Below, one piece after another: positions 23,846-32,648 of a stretch of 64,000 nucleotides of DNA; positions within the stretch are counted from its first letter, which is position 1; each line of letters begins with the position of its first letter. The notes below the pieces were generated by a model. That model was not told where the DNA came from. It ran no database searches and saw only the letters and a list, made by a program, of their open reading frames with translations. Both the position numbers and the translations under genes were made by a program. Source of the stretch: Streptomyces sp. NBC_01317 (GTDB taxonomy: Bacteria; Actinomycetota; Actinomycetes; Streptomycetales; Streptomycetaceae); the NCBI RefSeq assembly GCF_035961655.1, contig NZ_CP108393.1:3207501-3271500 (forward strand), given 5' to 3'.

Positions 23846-23884
23846 GGCGCGGGCGGGACCGGGGGAACGTGTCCCGCCCGCGCC
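23846..23884. terminator. Terminator hairpin between converging units
   Basis: Perfect 14-bp arms GGCGCGGGCGGGAC (23846-23859) and GTCCCGCCCGCGCC (23871-23884) with an 11-base loop. Placed between the L,D-transpeptidase gene and the end of the sigma-factor operon, so it may stop both. Confidence 0.85.
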
Positions 23885-24014
23885 GATGCGCTGAGCCGAA
23901 GGTACGGGGGGAACCCCGGCTCGTTGCGCGGCCGATGACCAGTCGGCTCACCTAGTACTGCGCCGGGGCGCGCGAAAACGTCACACCTGATCGCTGATCA
24001 GGAGAACGCGCAGG

Positions 24015-25265
24015 TCAGAGCTGTTCGGAAGGGTCCGGCGTCTCCGAGGGAGTGGGGGTCGGGGTGGGGGTAGGCCCGGCGGGCGGGTCGGCAGGTGTCG
24101 CGGGGGGCTCGGACGGCGGGGTGGGCGGCCCGGGGCTCAACGTCGGTGGGTGCGGGGGGATGTGAGGTTCGTACGGCTGGACGGTGGGCTCGCCGGGCGT
24201 GCCGTCGACGGGACCGCCGCCGCTCCCATTTCCGGCTCCGCCTCCGTTGCCGCCCCCTCCTCCCGTACCGTTCCCGCTCTTGCCCCCGCCCGTCCCCGTG
24301 CCGCCTCCGCCGTCCCTGGTGGCCTTGACGTCCAGCAGCCAGTCGCAGAAGCGCCGGGCCTGGGCGGGGTTCTTGGCGGCCCGGTCGAGTTCTTCCTTCC
24401 GCGCCTGGTCGATCTCGCCGTCGCGGTAGGCGAGGCAGGCGGCCACCGTCCGGCTGTACCAGGTGGAGCCCTTGACGGGAGGGGCTCCCGCGGACCAGTC
24501 GTGATGCTTGCCCACCGGGCCGATCGGTTCGTCCGCGCCGTCGCCGCTGTGGGTGCTCTCGCCCTCCGCCTCGGCGGTGGCGGCGCCCGGGGACTTCGAG
24601 GCGTCGGGGGTGGCCGGGCCGGAGCCGCCGCCCATGGTGCCGGCGCCGTCGGGCCGGCCGGAGGTGAGCGGGTGGGGCGACTCCGCCGACTCCGCTTCCG
24701 CTTCCGCCTGGTCCCAGTACTGACCGCTGCCGGGACCGGCGTGCGGTACGCCCCCGCCGTCCACCAGGGCCATCCCGCCCAGGGCGCAGGCGGCGAGGGT
24801 CGCGACGAGGCTCATCCGCAGGGGGCCGCCGTAGCGCGCCGCGCGTACGGGGCCGGACGCGGGAGCCAGCCGTACCGTCGGCCCCGGCAGATCCTGAACC
24901 GCCGCGCTTCCGAGGCACGCCTCGGCCCCGGGGGACGTCTCGGCCCCGAGGGCCGGAACGGGGCCGGAGGGCCGACCGGGGCCGGGGCGCGAACCGGCAC
25001 GCGGCCCCGGCGGGCCGACAGACGGCGCCGCCGCGTCGGCGCGGCCCGCTCGCGCGGCGGCGGCCCGGCGGAACGCGGCCAGCGCCGCCGCCTCGCCGGG
25101 GAGTTCGGCATCGTTTGCGTACGTGACGTCCGCCATGTCCCGGAGGGTGTCGGAAAGCCGTTTCGCTCTGACCCCGTCGAGGCCGTCGACCGCCTCGACC
25201 CGCTCACCGCGCAGGAGTCTTTCCGCCACGTCCTTGTCGAGCCACTGGTCACGCCCGTCGGCCAT
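24015..25265 (-). CDS. Membrane protein coupled to the ECF sigma factor (candidate anti-sigma)
   Basis: About 416 residues, no named domain recognised. N-terminal 60 residues are helical and charged (DKDVAERLLRGERVEAVDGL, LSDTLRDMADVTYAN); one membrane helix lies near 150-170 (LRMSLVATLAACALGGMALV). The outer part is low-complexity, with a compact helical segment around TWYSRTVAACLAYRDGEI and ARRFCDWLLDVKA holding two cysteines, then a Gly/Asn-rich and a Pro/Thr-rich tail. Its ATG at 25265 overlaps the sigma stop (TGATG), so the two are coupled. That arrangement and topology suggest an anti-sigma or sigma-associated role, although no ASD zinc motif is visible. Confidence 0.75.
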   Translation of the reverse strand: MADGRDQWLDKDVAERLLRGERVEAVDGLDGVRAKRLSDTLRDMADVTYANDAELPGEAAALAAFRRAAAARAGRADAAAPSVGPPGPRAGSRPGPGRPSGPVPALGAETSPGAEACLGSAAVQDLPGPTVRLAPASGPVRAARYGGPLRMSLVATLAACALGGMALVDGGGVPHAGPGSGQYWDQAEAEAESAESPHPLTSGRPDGAGTMGGGSGPATPDASKSPGAATAEAEGESTHSGDGADEPIGPVGKHHDWSAGAPPVKGSTWYSRTVAACLAYRDGEIDQARKEELDRAAKNPAQARRFCDWLLDVKATRDGGGGTGTGGGKSGNGTGGGGGNGGGAGNGSGGGPVDGTPGEPTVQPYEPHIPPHPPTLSPGPPTPPSEPPATPADPPAGPTPTPTPTPSETPDPSEQL

Positions 25266-26131
25266 CACATGTCTTTCAGCGTCCGCAGGCGCGAATGCGT
25301 CACACCCGCGGACGCCGCAGCTCCCGTCCGTTTGCCGCGCTGCGGCGGGACGGTGCCGAGCCCCGCGCTCTGACCTGGGGCGCCGCGCCCGGTCGTACGG
25401 GTGGCGGCACCGATCGCGCCGTCGGCCGCGCCACCGCTCAGGGGGTAAGCGTTTTCTGCGACGGATTCGAAAGGCCGCCGGCCGACCGCACCACTCACCG
25501 CACTCCCCCCACCCCCACCACTCCCCTCCCCCCGGCCCCGGCCGTGTCCCACCAACTCGTCGATGCTGTCGGCCTCCTCGGCGCCCAGCAGCTCGGCGAG
25601 CCGCTTGAGCCCGCGGTGCGCGGCGGTCCGTACGGCTCCGGGCCGCTTGCCGAGGGTCAGGGCGGCGCTCTTCGCGTCGAGCCCGACCACCACCCGCAAC
25701 ACCACGGCCTCGGCCTGGTCCTGGGGAAGCTGGGCGATGAGGGCCATCGTCCGCCCGGTGGACAGGGCTTCCATCGCCTCGTCCGCGGTGTCCGACTCGG
25801 CGGCCTGCCCGGTCAGCTCCGTCTCGTCCCCGCCGACGGCGGGCCGGCGGCCGCGCATCCGGATGTGGTCGAGGGCGCGGTTGCGGGCGATCCTGGCGGC
25901 CCAGCCACGGAAACGGTCGGCGTCACCGTCGAATCGGTCGAGGTCGCGGGCGATCTGGAGCCAGGCCTCGGAGGTCACGTCCTCGGCGTCGAGATCGCCG
26001 ACGAGCGTGCGTATGTAGCCCAGCAACCGCGGGTGCACGGCGCGGTACACAGTACGGAACGCGTTCTCGTCCCCGTCCTGTGCCGCGAGCACCGCGGTGG
26101 TCAGCTCCGCGTCGTCCCCCAGCACTCCCAC
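25265..26131 (-). CDS. ECF-type RNA polymerase sigma factor with long C-terminal extension
   Basis: A 288-residue extracytoplasmic-function sigma factor. Region 2 spans about 20-95 (FRTVYRAVHPRLLGYIRTLV, DAEDVTSEAWLQIARDL, FRGWAARIARNRALDHIR). Region 4 spans about 125-180 (MALIAQLPQDQAEAVVLRVV, KSAALTLGKRPGAVRTAAHR). Residues 190-288 form an unusual Gly/Ser-rich, basic tail ending SRLRTLKDM, which most ECF factors lack and which may contact its membrane partner. GTG 26131 with AGGACAGG upstream is the start. The downstream gene overlaps by TGATG. Its target promoters and signal are unknown. Confidence 0.9.
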   Translation of the reverse strand: MGVLGDDAELTTAVLAAQDGDENAFRTVYRAVHPRLLGYIRTLVGDLDAEDVTSEAWLQIARDLDRFDGDADRFRGWAARIARNRALDHIRMRGRRPAVGGDETELTGQAAESDTADEAMEALSTGRTMALIAQLPQDQAEAVVLRVVVGLDAKSAALTLGKRPGAVRTAAHRGLKRLAELLGAEEADSIDELVGHGRGRGEGSGGGGGSAVSGAVGRRPFESVAENAYPLSGGAADGAIGAATRTTGRGAPGQSAGLGTVPPQRGKRTGAAASAGVTHSRLRTLKDM

Positions 26132-26450
26132 AACCTGTCCTGAAATCGCGGCCGGTCATCACCGCGTCGACCCACGCTGTGCGGCACGCTACGGCCTGCC
26201 CGGGGCCCACGTCCATAACTTGTACAACCTGCAACAACTTCCTGGCGATATGCGGTGTGACAGAAAACGCACCCACGGCGCTGGTAGGAGTACGGGGCCG
26301 TGCTGCGGCTCCGCGGACGACGGCCGGGGCCTCTCCTGTGGGGGGTGGCGGCCCCGGTCGTCGTTCCGGTGCACACTGCTCCGACCAGCGGGATGTGAAC
26401 AGCGGAAGGCCTCCGTGGCCGGATCGACACCCGCGCCCGGCTCGGCGGGA
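26132..26450. other. Intergenic region upstream of the sigma factor gene
   Basis: No gene is supported. On the minus strand it must hold the sigma operon promoter; the AT-richer part at 26210-26265 contains TTGTACAA and a TTGCAG-like box but no unambiguous pair of elements. The rest, to the stop of the gene at 26451, shows no clear hairpin. Confidence 0.5.
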
Positions 26451-27062
26451 TCAGCCGCGCGACCGCGCCCGGCGGGAGACCACCGCGCGTAGCACGCGCT
26501 GGCCCTCTGTCGACAGGTCCATGACGTGGCGCAGGGCCGCCGGGTCCTTGGTGTCGGCGAGGATTTCCAGGATGCGGATCTGGCGGCGCAGTTCGCCCGC
26601 GACCAGGGGGCCCACGCCGTCGACGGCCGGGTCCGTGCCCTCGCCGTCGGCGCCTGTGCCGTCCTCGCGGCAGCGGGCCAGGCGTTCCTCGGCGGCGGCG
26701 CTCACGTTCTCGCCCACCACGTCGAAGCGCTGGTGGATCTCCAGTGCGACCACGGAGCAGGTGTCGGCCCAGGCGCGCAGCGACTCGATCCCCCAGTCCG
26801 AGGGCGCGGAACCGAGCATGGTCCGTACGAGAACGGTGGCGACGTTCGGCGTGGCCCCGGCGTCGAGGGCCTGGTCCAGGACATCCCTGGTCTCGGCCAG
26901 CCGCGTGGACCAGTCCCCCTCGCCGCTCACGATGCCCGCCCACAGCGGTCGCAGGGTGTCGGGTTCCTCGGCGAGCAGGGGGAGACACCGGTCGAGACAG
27001 GCGAGCCCGCTCGCGGCCAGGCCGCGCTCATCGGCTTGTGCGATCAGCTTCACCAGGCTCAT
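26451..27062 (-). CDS. Conserved hypothetical protein
   Basis: A 203-residue, mostly helical, soluble-looking protein without signal peptide or membrane helix; family not recognised. It starts MSLVKLIAQADERGLAASGL, has a regular pattern of leucines suggestive of helical repeats (LDRCLPLLAEEPDTLRPLW, VLDQALDAGATPNVATVLV) and ends in a basic VSRRARSRG. ATG 27062 has GGGAG at good spacing; the frame is open to 27140 but without a site. It lies alone between the sigma operon and the GH20 gene, all on the minus strand but with wide gaps. Confidence 0.7.
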   Translation of the reverse strand: MSLVKLIAQADERGLAASGLACLDRCLPLLAEEPDTLRPLWAGIVSGEGDWSTRLAETRDVLDQALDAGATPNVATVLVRTMLGSAPSDWGIESLRAWADTCSVVALEIHQRFDVVGENVSAAAEERLARCREDGTGADGEGTDPAVDGVGPLVAGELRRQIRILEILADTKDPAALRHVMDLSTEGQRVLRAVVSRRARSRG

Positions 27063-27280
27063 GTACGTCTCCCGTTGTGGACGCGGTACTGACCACTGCT
27101 GCCCAGTACAGTACTGCGCCGTACGGCTGAAATACGTCACCCCATCGCCTGGGGAGCTGGGTTGATATCGCGCTAAGTTCCGTTATGTCCACGCCTCTTG
27201 ACGGGGCGTTCGGACGGAGGAACGATTCGGCGCCGTACGAATCCAGCCGGGCCCGGCCGCCGCCGGACCCGGCCGCTCCC

Positions 27281-28951
27281 TCAGCCCGTGCCCACCCGGC
27301 CCGCCAAGGCCTTGAAACCGGTCCAGCTCAGCTTCGGCCGCACCGGGTTCCACACCTTCTGCGCGACCGCGTTCAGCGGCAGCCTGATGCCCCGCGCCAC
27401 CTGGTCCTGCGTCTGCGCGTTGGGGAAGTCGCCCCAGATCGCGAGCAGTCCGCCGAGGATCTGCTTCGAGAACCGCGCCGGCACCGCCGTCGTGCCCCGC
27501 AGGACGAACGGGGTCCACTCCTCGTAGATCCGCTGCCCCGTCGGGTAGATGAAGTTGTTCGGCTGGCCCAGCACGTAGTAGAGGTATTCGTCGTTGAAGT
27601 TGACGAGCTTGCGCCCGGCGTTCAGGTAGTCCAGCGGCGGGCGCGCCCCGGTCTCGCGGCCCGTCCAGTACTGGACCTCCAGATCCGGGTCCGCCTGGAC
27701 GACTCCGCCGCTGAAGATGCCGTCGTTCCACACCCGCAGGGTGCGCTTGAAGGGGGCCATCACGGCGGCCCGGTCGTTGGTCCAGCCGGTGGTCAGGTCC
27801 TGGACGCGCGCCTTCGCGCCGAACCGCTTCCGGGCGGCGGCGGCCAGATTCGGGAACGACGCCTGGGGGTTCGAGACCATCAGCGCCGGGTATTCGTCGG
27901 CGCCGAGGTTCCAGATCTTCCCCTTGAAGAGCCCGGCGTACTCCCGCAGCAGGTCGTCGATGATCCGCGCGGACGCGGTCTGCGCGATGTCGATGGCCCC
28001 GCGCGGCGCCGAGCCGTTGACGTTGCGCAGCTGGAGCGAGGGATGCGGGGCGATCACCGCGCCGAGGTGGCCCGGGTTGTCGATCTCCGGGACGACGGTG
28101 ATGTGCAGCCGGGCCGCGAGGTCGAGGATCCGCTGGACCTGGCCCTTGGTCAGGTGCTGCGCGGAGACGATCTCGGGGTGCGTGGTGGAGGCGATCCGGA
28201 AGCCCTGGTCGTCCGAGAAGTGCAGGCCCAGCTGGTTGAGCTTGAGGTCGGCCATCTCGCGCAGCCGGTCCTCGATCCAGTCCACGGTGTAGAACTTCCG
28301 CGCGATGTCGACGTTCAGCCCGCGCTGGGCGCGGTCGGGCCGGTCCCGTACGACCCCTTCCGGCATCGCGCCGCTCGCGCGGACCGACTGCTTGAGGGTG
28401 CGGGTGCCGTAGAAGACGCCGGCCTGGCCGGGGCCGGCGATCCGGACCTGGTTGTTCCGTACGGTCGCGGTGTACGACTCCGCCGCACCCTTGCCGGACA
28501 CCGCGAGGACGACGTCGCCGGAGCGGGCGGCGACCGCGCCCCGGTAGCCGATCTTGAGTTCCTGGGCGATCAGGCGGCCCTCGTCGGCCAGTCCGGCGCT
28601 CGCGCGGCCGGTGGCGATGACCACCCCGCTCTTCGCGCCGGGCCGCCAGCCGGGGCCGCGGGCCGCTTCGTGCGTCCGTACGGAGGGGATGACGCGGGGC
28701 GCCGAGGAGAGCGCGAAGGTACGGGAGGGGCAGGGCGGGGGCGTGGAGCTGGCGGAGGTGCGTTCCACGGAGGAGGAAGAGGAGGCGGCGGACGGGGAGG
28801 GCGCCGACGCCGACGGCGTACGGGCCCCGGACGACGACCCGGAGCCCGAGCTTCCGGAACCGCAGCCCGCCACGGTGACGGCGGCGACCGAGACCGCCAC
28901 GCCGGCGACAAGGGCGCTGCGCCTTTTCCTCCTGCGCGCTATCCGTATCAT
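27281..28951 (-). CDS. Family 20 glycoside hydrolase (beta-N-acetylhexosaminidase), lipoprotein
   Basis: Surface-anchored exo-hexosaminidase releasing terminal GlcNAc/GalNAc, probably in chitin or wall-glycan turnover. It has 556 residues: basic N-region and hydrophobic core ending in lipobox VAGC (Cys30); Ser/Gly linker to about 90; GH20 N-terminal domain about 90-205; catalytic barrel 210-540. Motifs: GLNVDIARKFYTVDWI, LGLHFSDDQGFRI, VVPEIDNPGHLGAVI and IWNLGADEYP, where D352-E353 is the substrate-assisted catalytic pair. ATG 28951 is preceded by GGGAGG. Likely a single-gene unit. Confidence 0.9.
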   Translation of the reverse strand: MIRIARRRKRRSALVAGVAVSVAAVTVAGCGSGSSGSGSSSGARTPSASAPSPSAASSSSSVERTSASSTPPPCPSRTFALSSAPRVIPSVRTHEAARGPGWRPGAKSGVVIATGRASAGLADEGRLIAQELKIGYRGAVAARSGDVVLAVSGKGAAESYTATVRNNQVRIAGPGQAGVFYGTRTLKQSVRASGAMPEGVVRDRPDRAQRGLNVDIARKFYTVDWIEDRLREMADLKLNQLGLHFSDDQGFRIASTTHPEIVSAQHLTKGQVQRILDLAARLHITVVPEIDNPGHLGAVIAPHPSLQLRNVNGSAPRGAIDIAQTASARIIDDLLREYAGLFKGKIWNLGADEYPALMVSNPQASFPNLAAAARKRFGAKARVQDLTTGWTNDRAAVMAPFKRTLRVWNDGIFSGGVVQADPDLEVQYWTGRETGARPPLDYLNAGRKLVNFNDEYLYYVLGQPNNFIYPTGQRIYEEWTPFVLRGTTAVPARFSKQILGGLLAIWGDFPNAQTQDQVARGIRLPLNAVAQKVWNPVRPKLSWTGFKALAGRVGTG

Positions 28952-29281
28952 CCGAAAACCTCCCGCTTTGGCCGGATCTAAGCCGAAGGTCGCACGGCGG
29001 CGTCCATCACGCGCGTCGAAACTCTTCCTTCCGAGTGAAAATCGCGCATCCGTCCCACTCTTCGCACCGGCCGTCGATAGCGTGGGGGCACATCCCCACT
29101 TCTGCTTCACGCCCCTCCCGCACAACCACCGCGCCCTTTCGTACGTCTCTCTCTACGACCCGTTTCTCCAGAGCCGTCTCCCCAGCCGTCCCCCGAGCCG
29201 CCTCCCCCCACCCGCCCTTGCCTCTGCTCATACGTATGCCGTCAGGCCGCCCGCCTCCAGGCCGCGTTCGAGGAGCCCACG
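28952..29281. other. Divergent intergenic region, GH20 / uraD-like gene
   Basis: Apart from promoters for the two flanking genes I see nothing defined. On the plus strand the uraD-like frame is open back to 29081 but has no ATG or GTG there, and the sequence is C/T-rich and not coding-like. No hairpin or repeat stands out. Confidence 0.45.
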
Positions 29282-29842
29282 CTGTCCAGCGCATCCCACG
29301 CCGGCCCCCGCGACGACCTCCACCGGTTCAACGCCGCCCCGGCCGGTGACGCCGAAGCCGCCCTGCTCACCTGCTGCGGAAACCGCCGGTGGGCCCAGCG
29401 GCTCGCCGCCCACCGCCCCTACCCGGACCTCGACGCCCTGTTCGCGGCGGCCGACGAGGCCAGTTACGACCTCTCGCACGCCGACCTGACAGAGGCGCTC
29501 GCCGCCGAGTCGTCGCCCGGCCCGCTCCACAGCGCGCCCCCGGCCGCCCGCACCGCCCTGCGCGCCGCACACGCCGCGTACGAGAGCAGCTTCGGGCACG
29601 CGTTTGTCATCAGCCTCGACGGTTACGCCCCCGAGGAGCGGCTCGACCAGGTGCTGAGCGGGATCCGTACGCGCCTGTCCCACGACCCCGACCACGAACG
29701 GGCCGTGTCGGCCGATGAATTGCGCCGGCTCGTACGGTCCCGAATTGCCGCACTGATCGCCCGGCCCCGGGAATCCAGCGAGAATGTGCATACAGTATCC
29801 AATAAATCCGACTGCCCCGATAGCCCGTCCGTGGCGGTTTGA
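29282..29842 (+). CDS. uraD: OHCU decarboxylase-like protein (UraD family), apparent CTG start
   Basis: Member of the 2-oxo-4-hydroxy-4-carboxy-5-ureidoimidazoline decarboxylase family, which acts after uricase in purine breakdown. Core: LHRFNAAPAGDAEAALLTCC, WAQRLAAHRPYPDLDALF, YDLSHADLTEAL, AYESSFGHAFVISLDGYAPE and a DPDHERAVSADELRRLV tail. The usual HPxxG and SxxEQ catalytic stretches are degenerate (LSHADLTEAL, AAESSPGPL), so activity is doubtful or the substrate differs. No ATG/GTG precedes the conserved N-terminus in frame; CTG 29282 lies six bases after a perfect GAGGAG (29270-29275) and is chosen. Length 186 residues, near the family norm. Confidence 0.75.
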   Translation: MSSASHAGPRDDLHRFNAAPAGDAEAALLTCCGNRRWAQRLAAHRPYPDLDALFAAADEASYDLSHADLTEALAAESSPGPLHSAPPAARTALRAAHAAYESSFGHAFVISLDGYAPEERLDQVLSGIRTRLSHDPDHERAVSADELRRLVRSRIAALIARPRESSENVHTVSNKSDCPDSPSVAV

Positions 29843-30010
29843 ATGGGTGTTTGATCACACCTGCGGACCCCGGGCGAGGACAAGGAAAATACGTCGCTAC
29901 GATGGCCGGGGCCGGTGGACCGTACCCGGCCGGGTACGACCGACACCACTGTGCTTGATTGAGTAGAAGATGGCGGCCGGCCCCGATCCTTGCTCCCGGA
30001 GGGTTTTTCC

Positions 30011-30406
30011 GTGCCGGCTGGAACGCTGTACCGCGGCCGGGAAGGAATGTGGTCCTGGGTGGCTCATCGAGTCACCGGCGTCCTCATCTTCTTCTTCCTG
30101 TTCGTACACGTGCTGGACACCTCGCTCGTCCGCGTCTCCCCGGAGGCGTACGACGACGTCGTGGCCACCTATAAGAACCCGGTCGTCGCGCTGCTCGAGT
30201 ACGGCCTCGTGGCCGCCATTCTCTTCCACGCGCTCAACGGCCTGCGCGTCATCGCCGTGGACTTCTGGTCCAAGGGCCCCCGTTACCAGAAGCAGATGCT
30301 CTGGACCGCCGTCGGCATCTGGGTGGTCCTGATGGTGGGCGCCCTCTATCCCGTGCTCGGCCATGCCGTACGCGAAGTCTTCGGGAGTGCCACCCATGTC
30401 AGCTGA
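30011..30406 (+). CDS. sdhC: Succinate dehydrogenase cytochrome b556 subunit
   Basis: Membrane anchor of complex II, helping bind haem and menaquinone. The 131-residue protein begins VPAGTLYRGREGMWSWVAHR and has three helices: VTGVLIFFFLFVHVLDTSLV, YGLVAAILFHALNGLRVIAV and MLWTAVGIWVVLMVGALYPV; His in FLFVHVLD and FHALNG are haem-ligand candidates. GTG 30011 is used because GGAGGG lies seven bases upstream and the start agrees with Streptomyces relatives. First gene of sdhCDAB; overlaps sdhD by 11 bases. Confidence 0.93.
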   Translation: MPAGTLYRGREGMWSWVAHRVTGVLIFFFLFVHVLDTSLVRVSPEAYDDVVATYKNPVVALLEYGLVAAILFHALNGLRVIAVDFWSKGPRYQKQMLWTAVGIWVVLMVGALYPVLGHAVREVFGSATHVS

Positions 30407-30872
30407 CACCACCACCTCGATCAGTCCCGTCGAGGGCGCGAGCCTGTACGACGCCGACAACCCGGCGCCGCTCATCGAGGCCCCGCGCAAGCGCACCGGG
30501 AAGACCCCGAAGTCGACCCGCGGCAACTTCGAGATGGCCGCGTGGCTCTTCATGCGGCTGTCCGGCGTCGTGCTGGTCGTCCTGGTCATCGGCCACCTGA
30601 TCATCCAGCTCGTCCTGGACGGCGGGGTGACCAAGATCGGCTTCGCGTTCGTCGCCGGCCGCTGGGCGTCCCCGTTCTGGCAGATCTGGGACCTGCTGAT
30701 GCTGTGGCTGGCGATGCTGCACGGCGGGAACGGCCTGCGCACCGTCATCAACGACTACGCGGAGCGCACGACCACGCGCCTGTGGCTCAAGGGCCTCCTG
30801 TACACCGCGACGGTGTTCACCATCTTCCTCGGCTCGCTGGTGATCTTCACCTTCGACCCGAACATCCGTTAA
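30396..30872 (+). CDS. sdhD: Succinate dehydrogenase membrane anchor subunit
   Basis: Second membrane subunit of complex II, 158 residues. An N-terminal hydrophilic stretch of about 45 residues precedes three helices (LSGVVLVVLVIGHLIIQLVL; WQIWDLLMLWLAMLHGGNGL; GLLYTATVFTIFLGSLVIFT). Histidines in VIGHLIIQ and AMLHGGNG fit haem/quinone sites. ATG 30396 lies inside the sdhC end, so translation is coupled. Followed after 21 bases by sdhA. Confidence 0.93.
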   Translation: MSADTTTSISPVEGASLYDADNPAPLIEAPRKRTGKTPKSTRGNFEMAAWLFMRLSGVVLVVLVIGHLIIQLVLDGGVTKIGFAFVAGRWASPFWQIWDLLMLWLAMLHGGNGLRTVINDYAERTTTRLWLKGLLYTATVFTIFLGSLVIFTFDPNIR

Positions 30873-30893
30873 ACCGGGGCTGACGAGACTCTC

Positions 30894-32648
30894 ATGAAGA
30901 TCCATAAGTACGACACCGTCATCGTCGGCGCCGGTGGCGCCGGTATGCGCGCGGCCATCGAGTCGACCAAGCGCAGCCGTACCGCCGTGCTGACGAAGCT
31001 CTACCCCACCCGCTCCCACACGGGCGCGGCGCAGGGCGGCATGGCCGCCGCGCTCGCCAACGTGGAGGAGGACAACTGGGAGTGGCACACCTTCGACACG
31101 ATCAAGGGCGGCGACTACCTGGTCGACCAGGACGCCGCCGAGATCCTGGCGAAGGAGGCCATCGACGCGGTCCTCGACCTGGAGAAGATGGGCCTGCCGT
31201 TCAACCGGACGCCCGACGGCACCATCGACCAGCGCCGGTTCGGCGGGCACTCCCGCAACCACGGCGAGGCGCCGGTGCGCCGGTCCTGTTACGCCGCGGA
31301 CCGTACGGGCCACATGATCCTCCAGACCCTCTACCAGAACTGCGTCAAGGAGGGTGTGGAGTTCTTCAACGAGTTCTACGTCCTCGACCAGCTGATGGCC
31401 GAGATCGACGGCGTGAAGGTGTCCGCCGGGGTGGTCGCCTTCGAGCTGGCCACCGGCGAGATCCACATCTTCCAGGCCAAGTCGGTCATCTACGCGTCCG
31501 GCGGCACCGGCAAGTTCTTCAAGGTGACGTCCAACGCGCACACCCTGACCGGTGACGGCCAAGCCGCGTGCTACCGGCGCGGACTGCCCCTGGAGGACAT
31601 GGAGTTCTTCCAGTTCCACCCGACGGGCATCTGGCGCATGGGGATCCTGCTCACGGAGGGCGCCCGCGGTGAGGGCGGCATCCTGCGCAACAAGGACGGC
31701 GAGCGCTTCATGGAGAAGTACGCGCCCGTCATGAAGGACCTCGCCTCGCGCGACGTGGTCTCGCGCTCCATCTACACGGAGATCCGCGAGGGGCGCGGCT
31801 GCGGGCCCGAGGGCGACCACGTCTACCTCGACCTCACGCACCTGCCGCCGGAGCAGCTGGACGCCAAGCTGCCCGACATCACCGAGTTCGCCCGTACGTA
31901 CCTGGGCATCGAGCCGTACACGGACCCGATCCCGATCCAGCCGACCGCGCACTACGCCATGGGCGGCATCCCGACCAACGTCCAGGGCGAGGTGCTCGCC
32001 GACAACACGACGGTCGTTCCCGGCCTGTACGCGGCCGGCGAGGTCGCGTGTGTGTCGGTGCACGGCGCGAACCGCCTGGGCACCAACTCCCTGCTGGACA
32101 TCAACGTGTTCGGCAAGCGGTCGGGCATCGCCGCCGCGGAGTACGCCGCGAAGCACGACTTCGTCGACCTGCCCGACAACCCGGCGGAGTTCGTCGCGAA
32201 CCGGGTCGAGCACCTCCGTAACTCCACCGGCAAGGAGCGGGTCGCCGCGCTGCGCCTGGAGCTCCAGGAGACCATGGACGCGAACGTCATGGTGTTCCGT
32301 ACGGAGCAGACGATCAAGACGGCGGTCGAGAAGATCGGCGAGCTGCGCGAGCGGTACCTGAACGTGTCCATCCAGGACAAGGGCAAGCGCTTCAACACGG
32401 ACCTGCTGGAGGCCATCGAGCTGGGCAACCTGCTCGACCTGGCCGAGGTGATGGCGGTCTCCGCGCTCGCCCGCAAGGAGTCCCGCGGCGGTCACTACCG
32501 CGAGGACTACCCCAACCGCGACGACGTGAACTTCATGCGCCACACCATGGCGTACCGCGAGGTCGGCGACGACGGCAACGAGTCGATCCGTCTCGACTAC
32601 AAGCCGGTCGTCCAGACCCGCTACCAGCCGATGGAGCGTAAGTACTGA
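30894..32648 (+). CDS. sdhA: Succinate dehydrogenase flavoprotein subunit
   Basis: Catalytic subunit oxidising succinate to fumarate at the inner membrane face. 584 residues. FAD-binding GAGGAGMRAAIES near residue 13; SHTGAAQGGMAAAL with the His that normally carries covalent FAD; active-site regions RRFGGHSRNHGEAPVRR, FHPTGIWRMGILLTEGARGE, HYAMGGIPTN and GANRLGTNSLLDINVFGKR. C-terminal helical cap and RKESRGGHYREDYPNRDD are as expected. ATG 30894 after the sdhD stop; ends overlapping sdhB (TGATG). Confidence 0.97.
   Translation: MKIHKYDTVIVGAGGAGMRAAIESTKRSRTAVLTKLYPTRSHTGAAQGGMAAALANVEEDNWEWHTFDTIKGGDYLVDQDAAEILAKEAIDAVLDLEKMGLPFNRTPDGTIDQRRFGGHSRNHGEAPVRRSCYAADRTGHMILQTLYQNCVKEGVEFFNEFYVLDQLMAEIDGVKVSAGVVAFELATGEIHIFQAKSVIYASGGTGKFFKVTSNAHTLTGDGQAACYRRGLPLEDMEFFQFHPTGIWRMGILLTEGARGEGGILRNKDGERFMEKYAPVMKDLASRDVVSRSIYTEIREGRGCGPEGDHVYLDLTHLPPEQLDAKLPDITEFARTYLGIEPYTDPIPIQPTAHYAMGGIPTNVQGEVLADNTTVVPGLYAAGEVACVSVHGANRLGTNSLLDINVFGKRSGIAAAEYAAKHDFVDLPDNPAEFVANRVEHLRNSTGKERVAALRLELQETMDANVMVFRTEQTIKTAVEKIGELRERYLNVSIQDKGKRFNTDLLEAIELGNLLDLAEVMAVSALARKESRGGHYREDYPNRDDVNFMRHTMAYREVGDDGNESIRLDYKPVVQTRYQPMERKY

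Noticed and set aside
30399..32543. 714-codon minus-strand frame across sdhD-sdhA
   Set aside because: Antisense shadow of sdhA, composed of Val/Leu/Gly/Arg-rich sequence with no domain.
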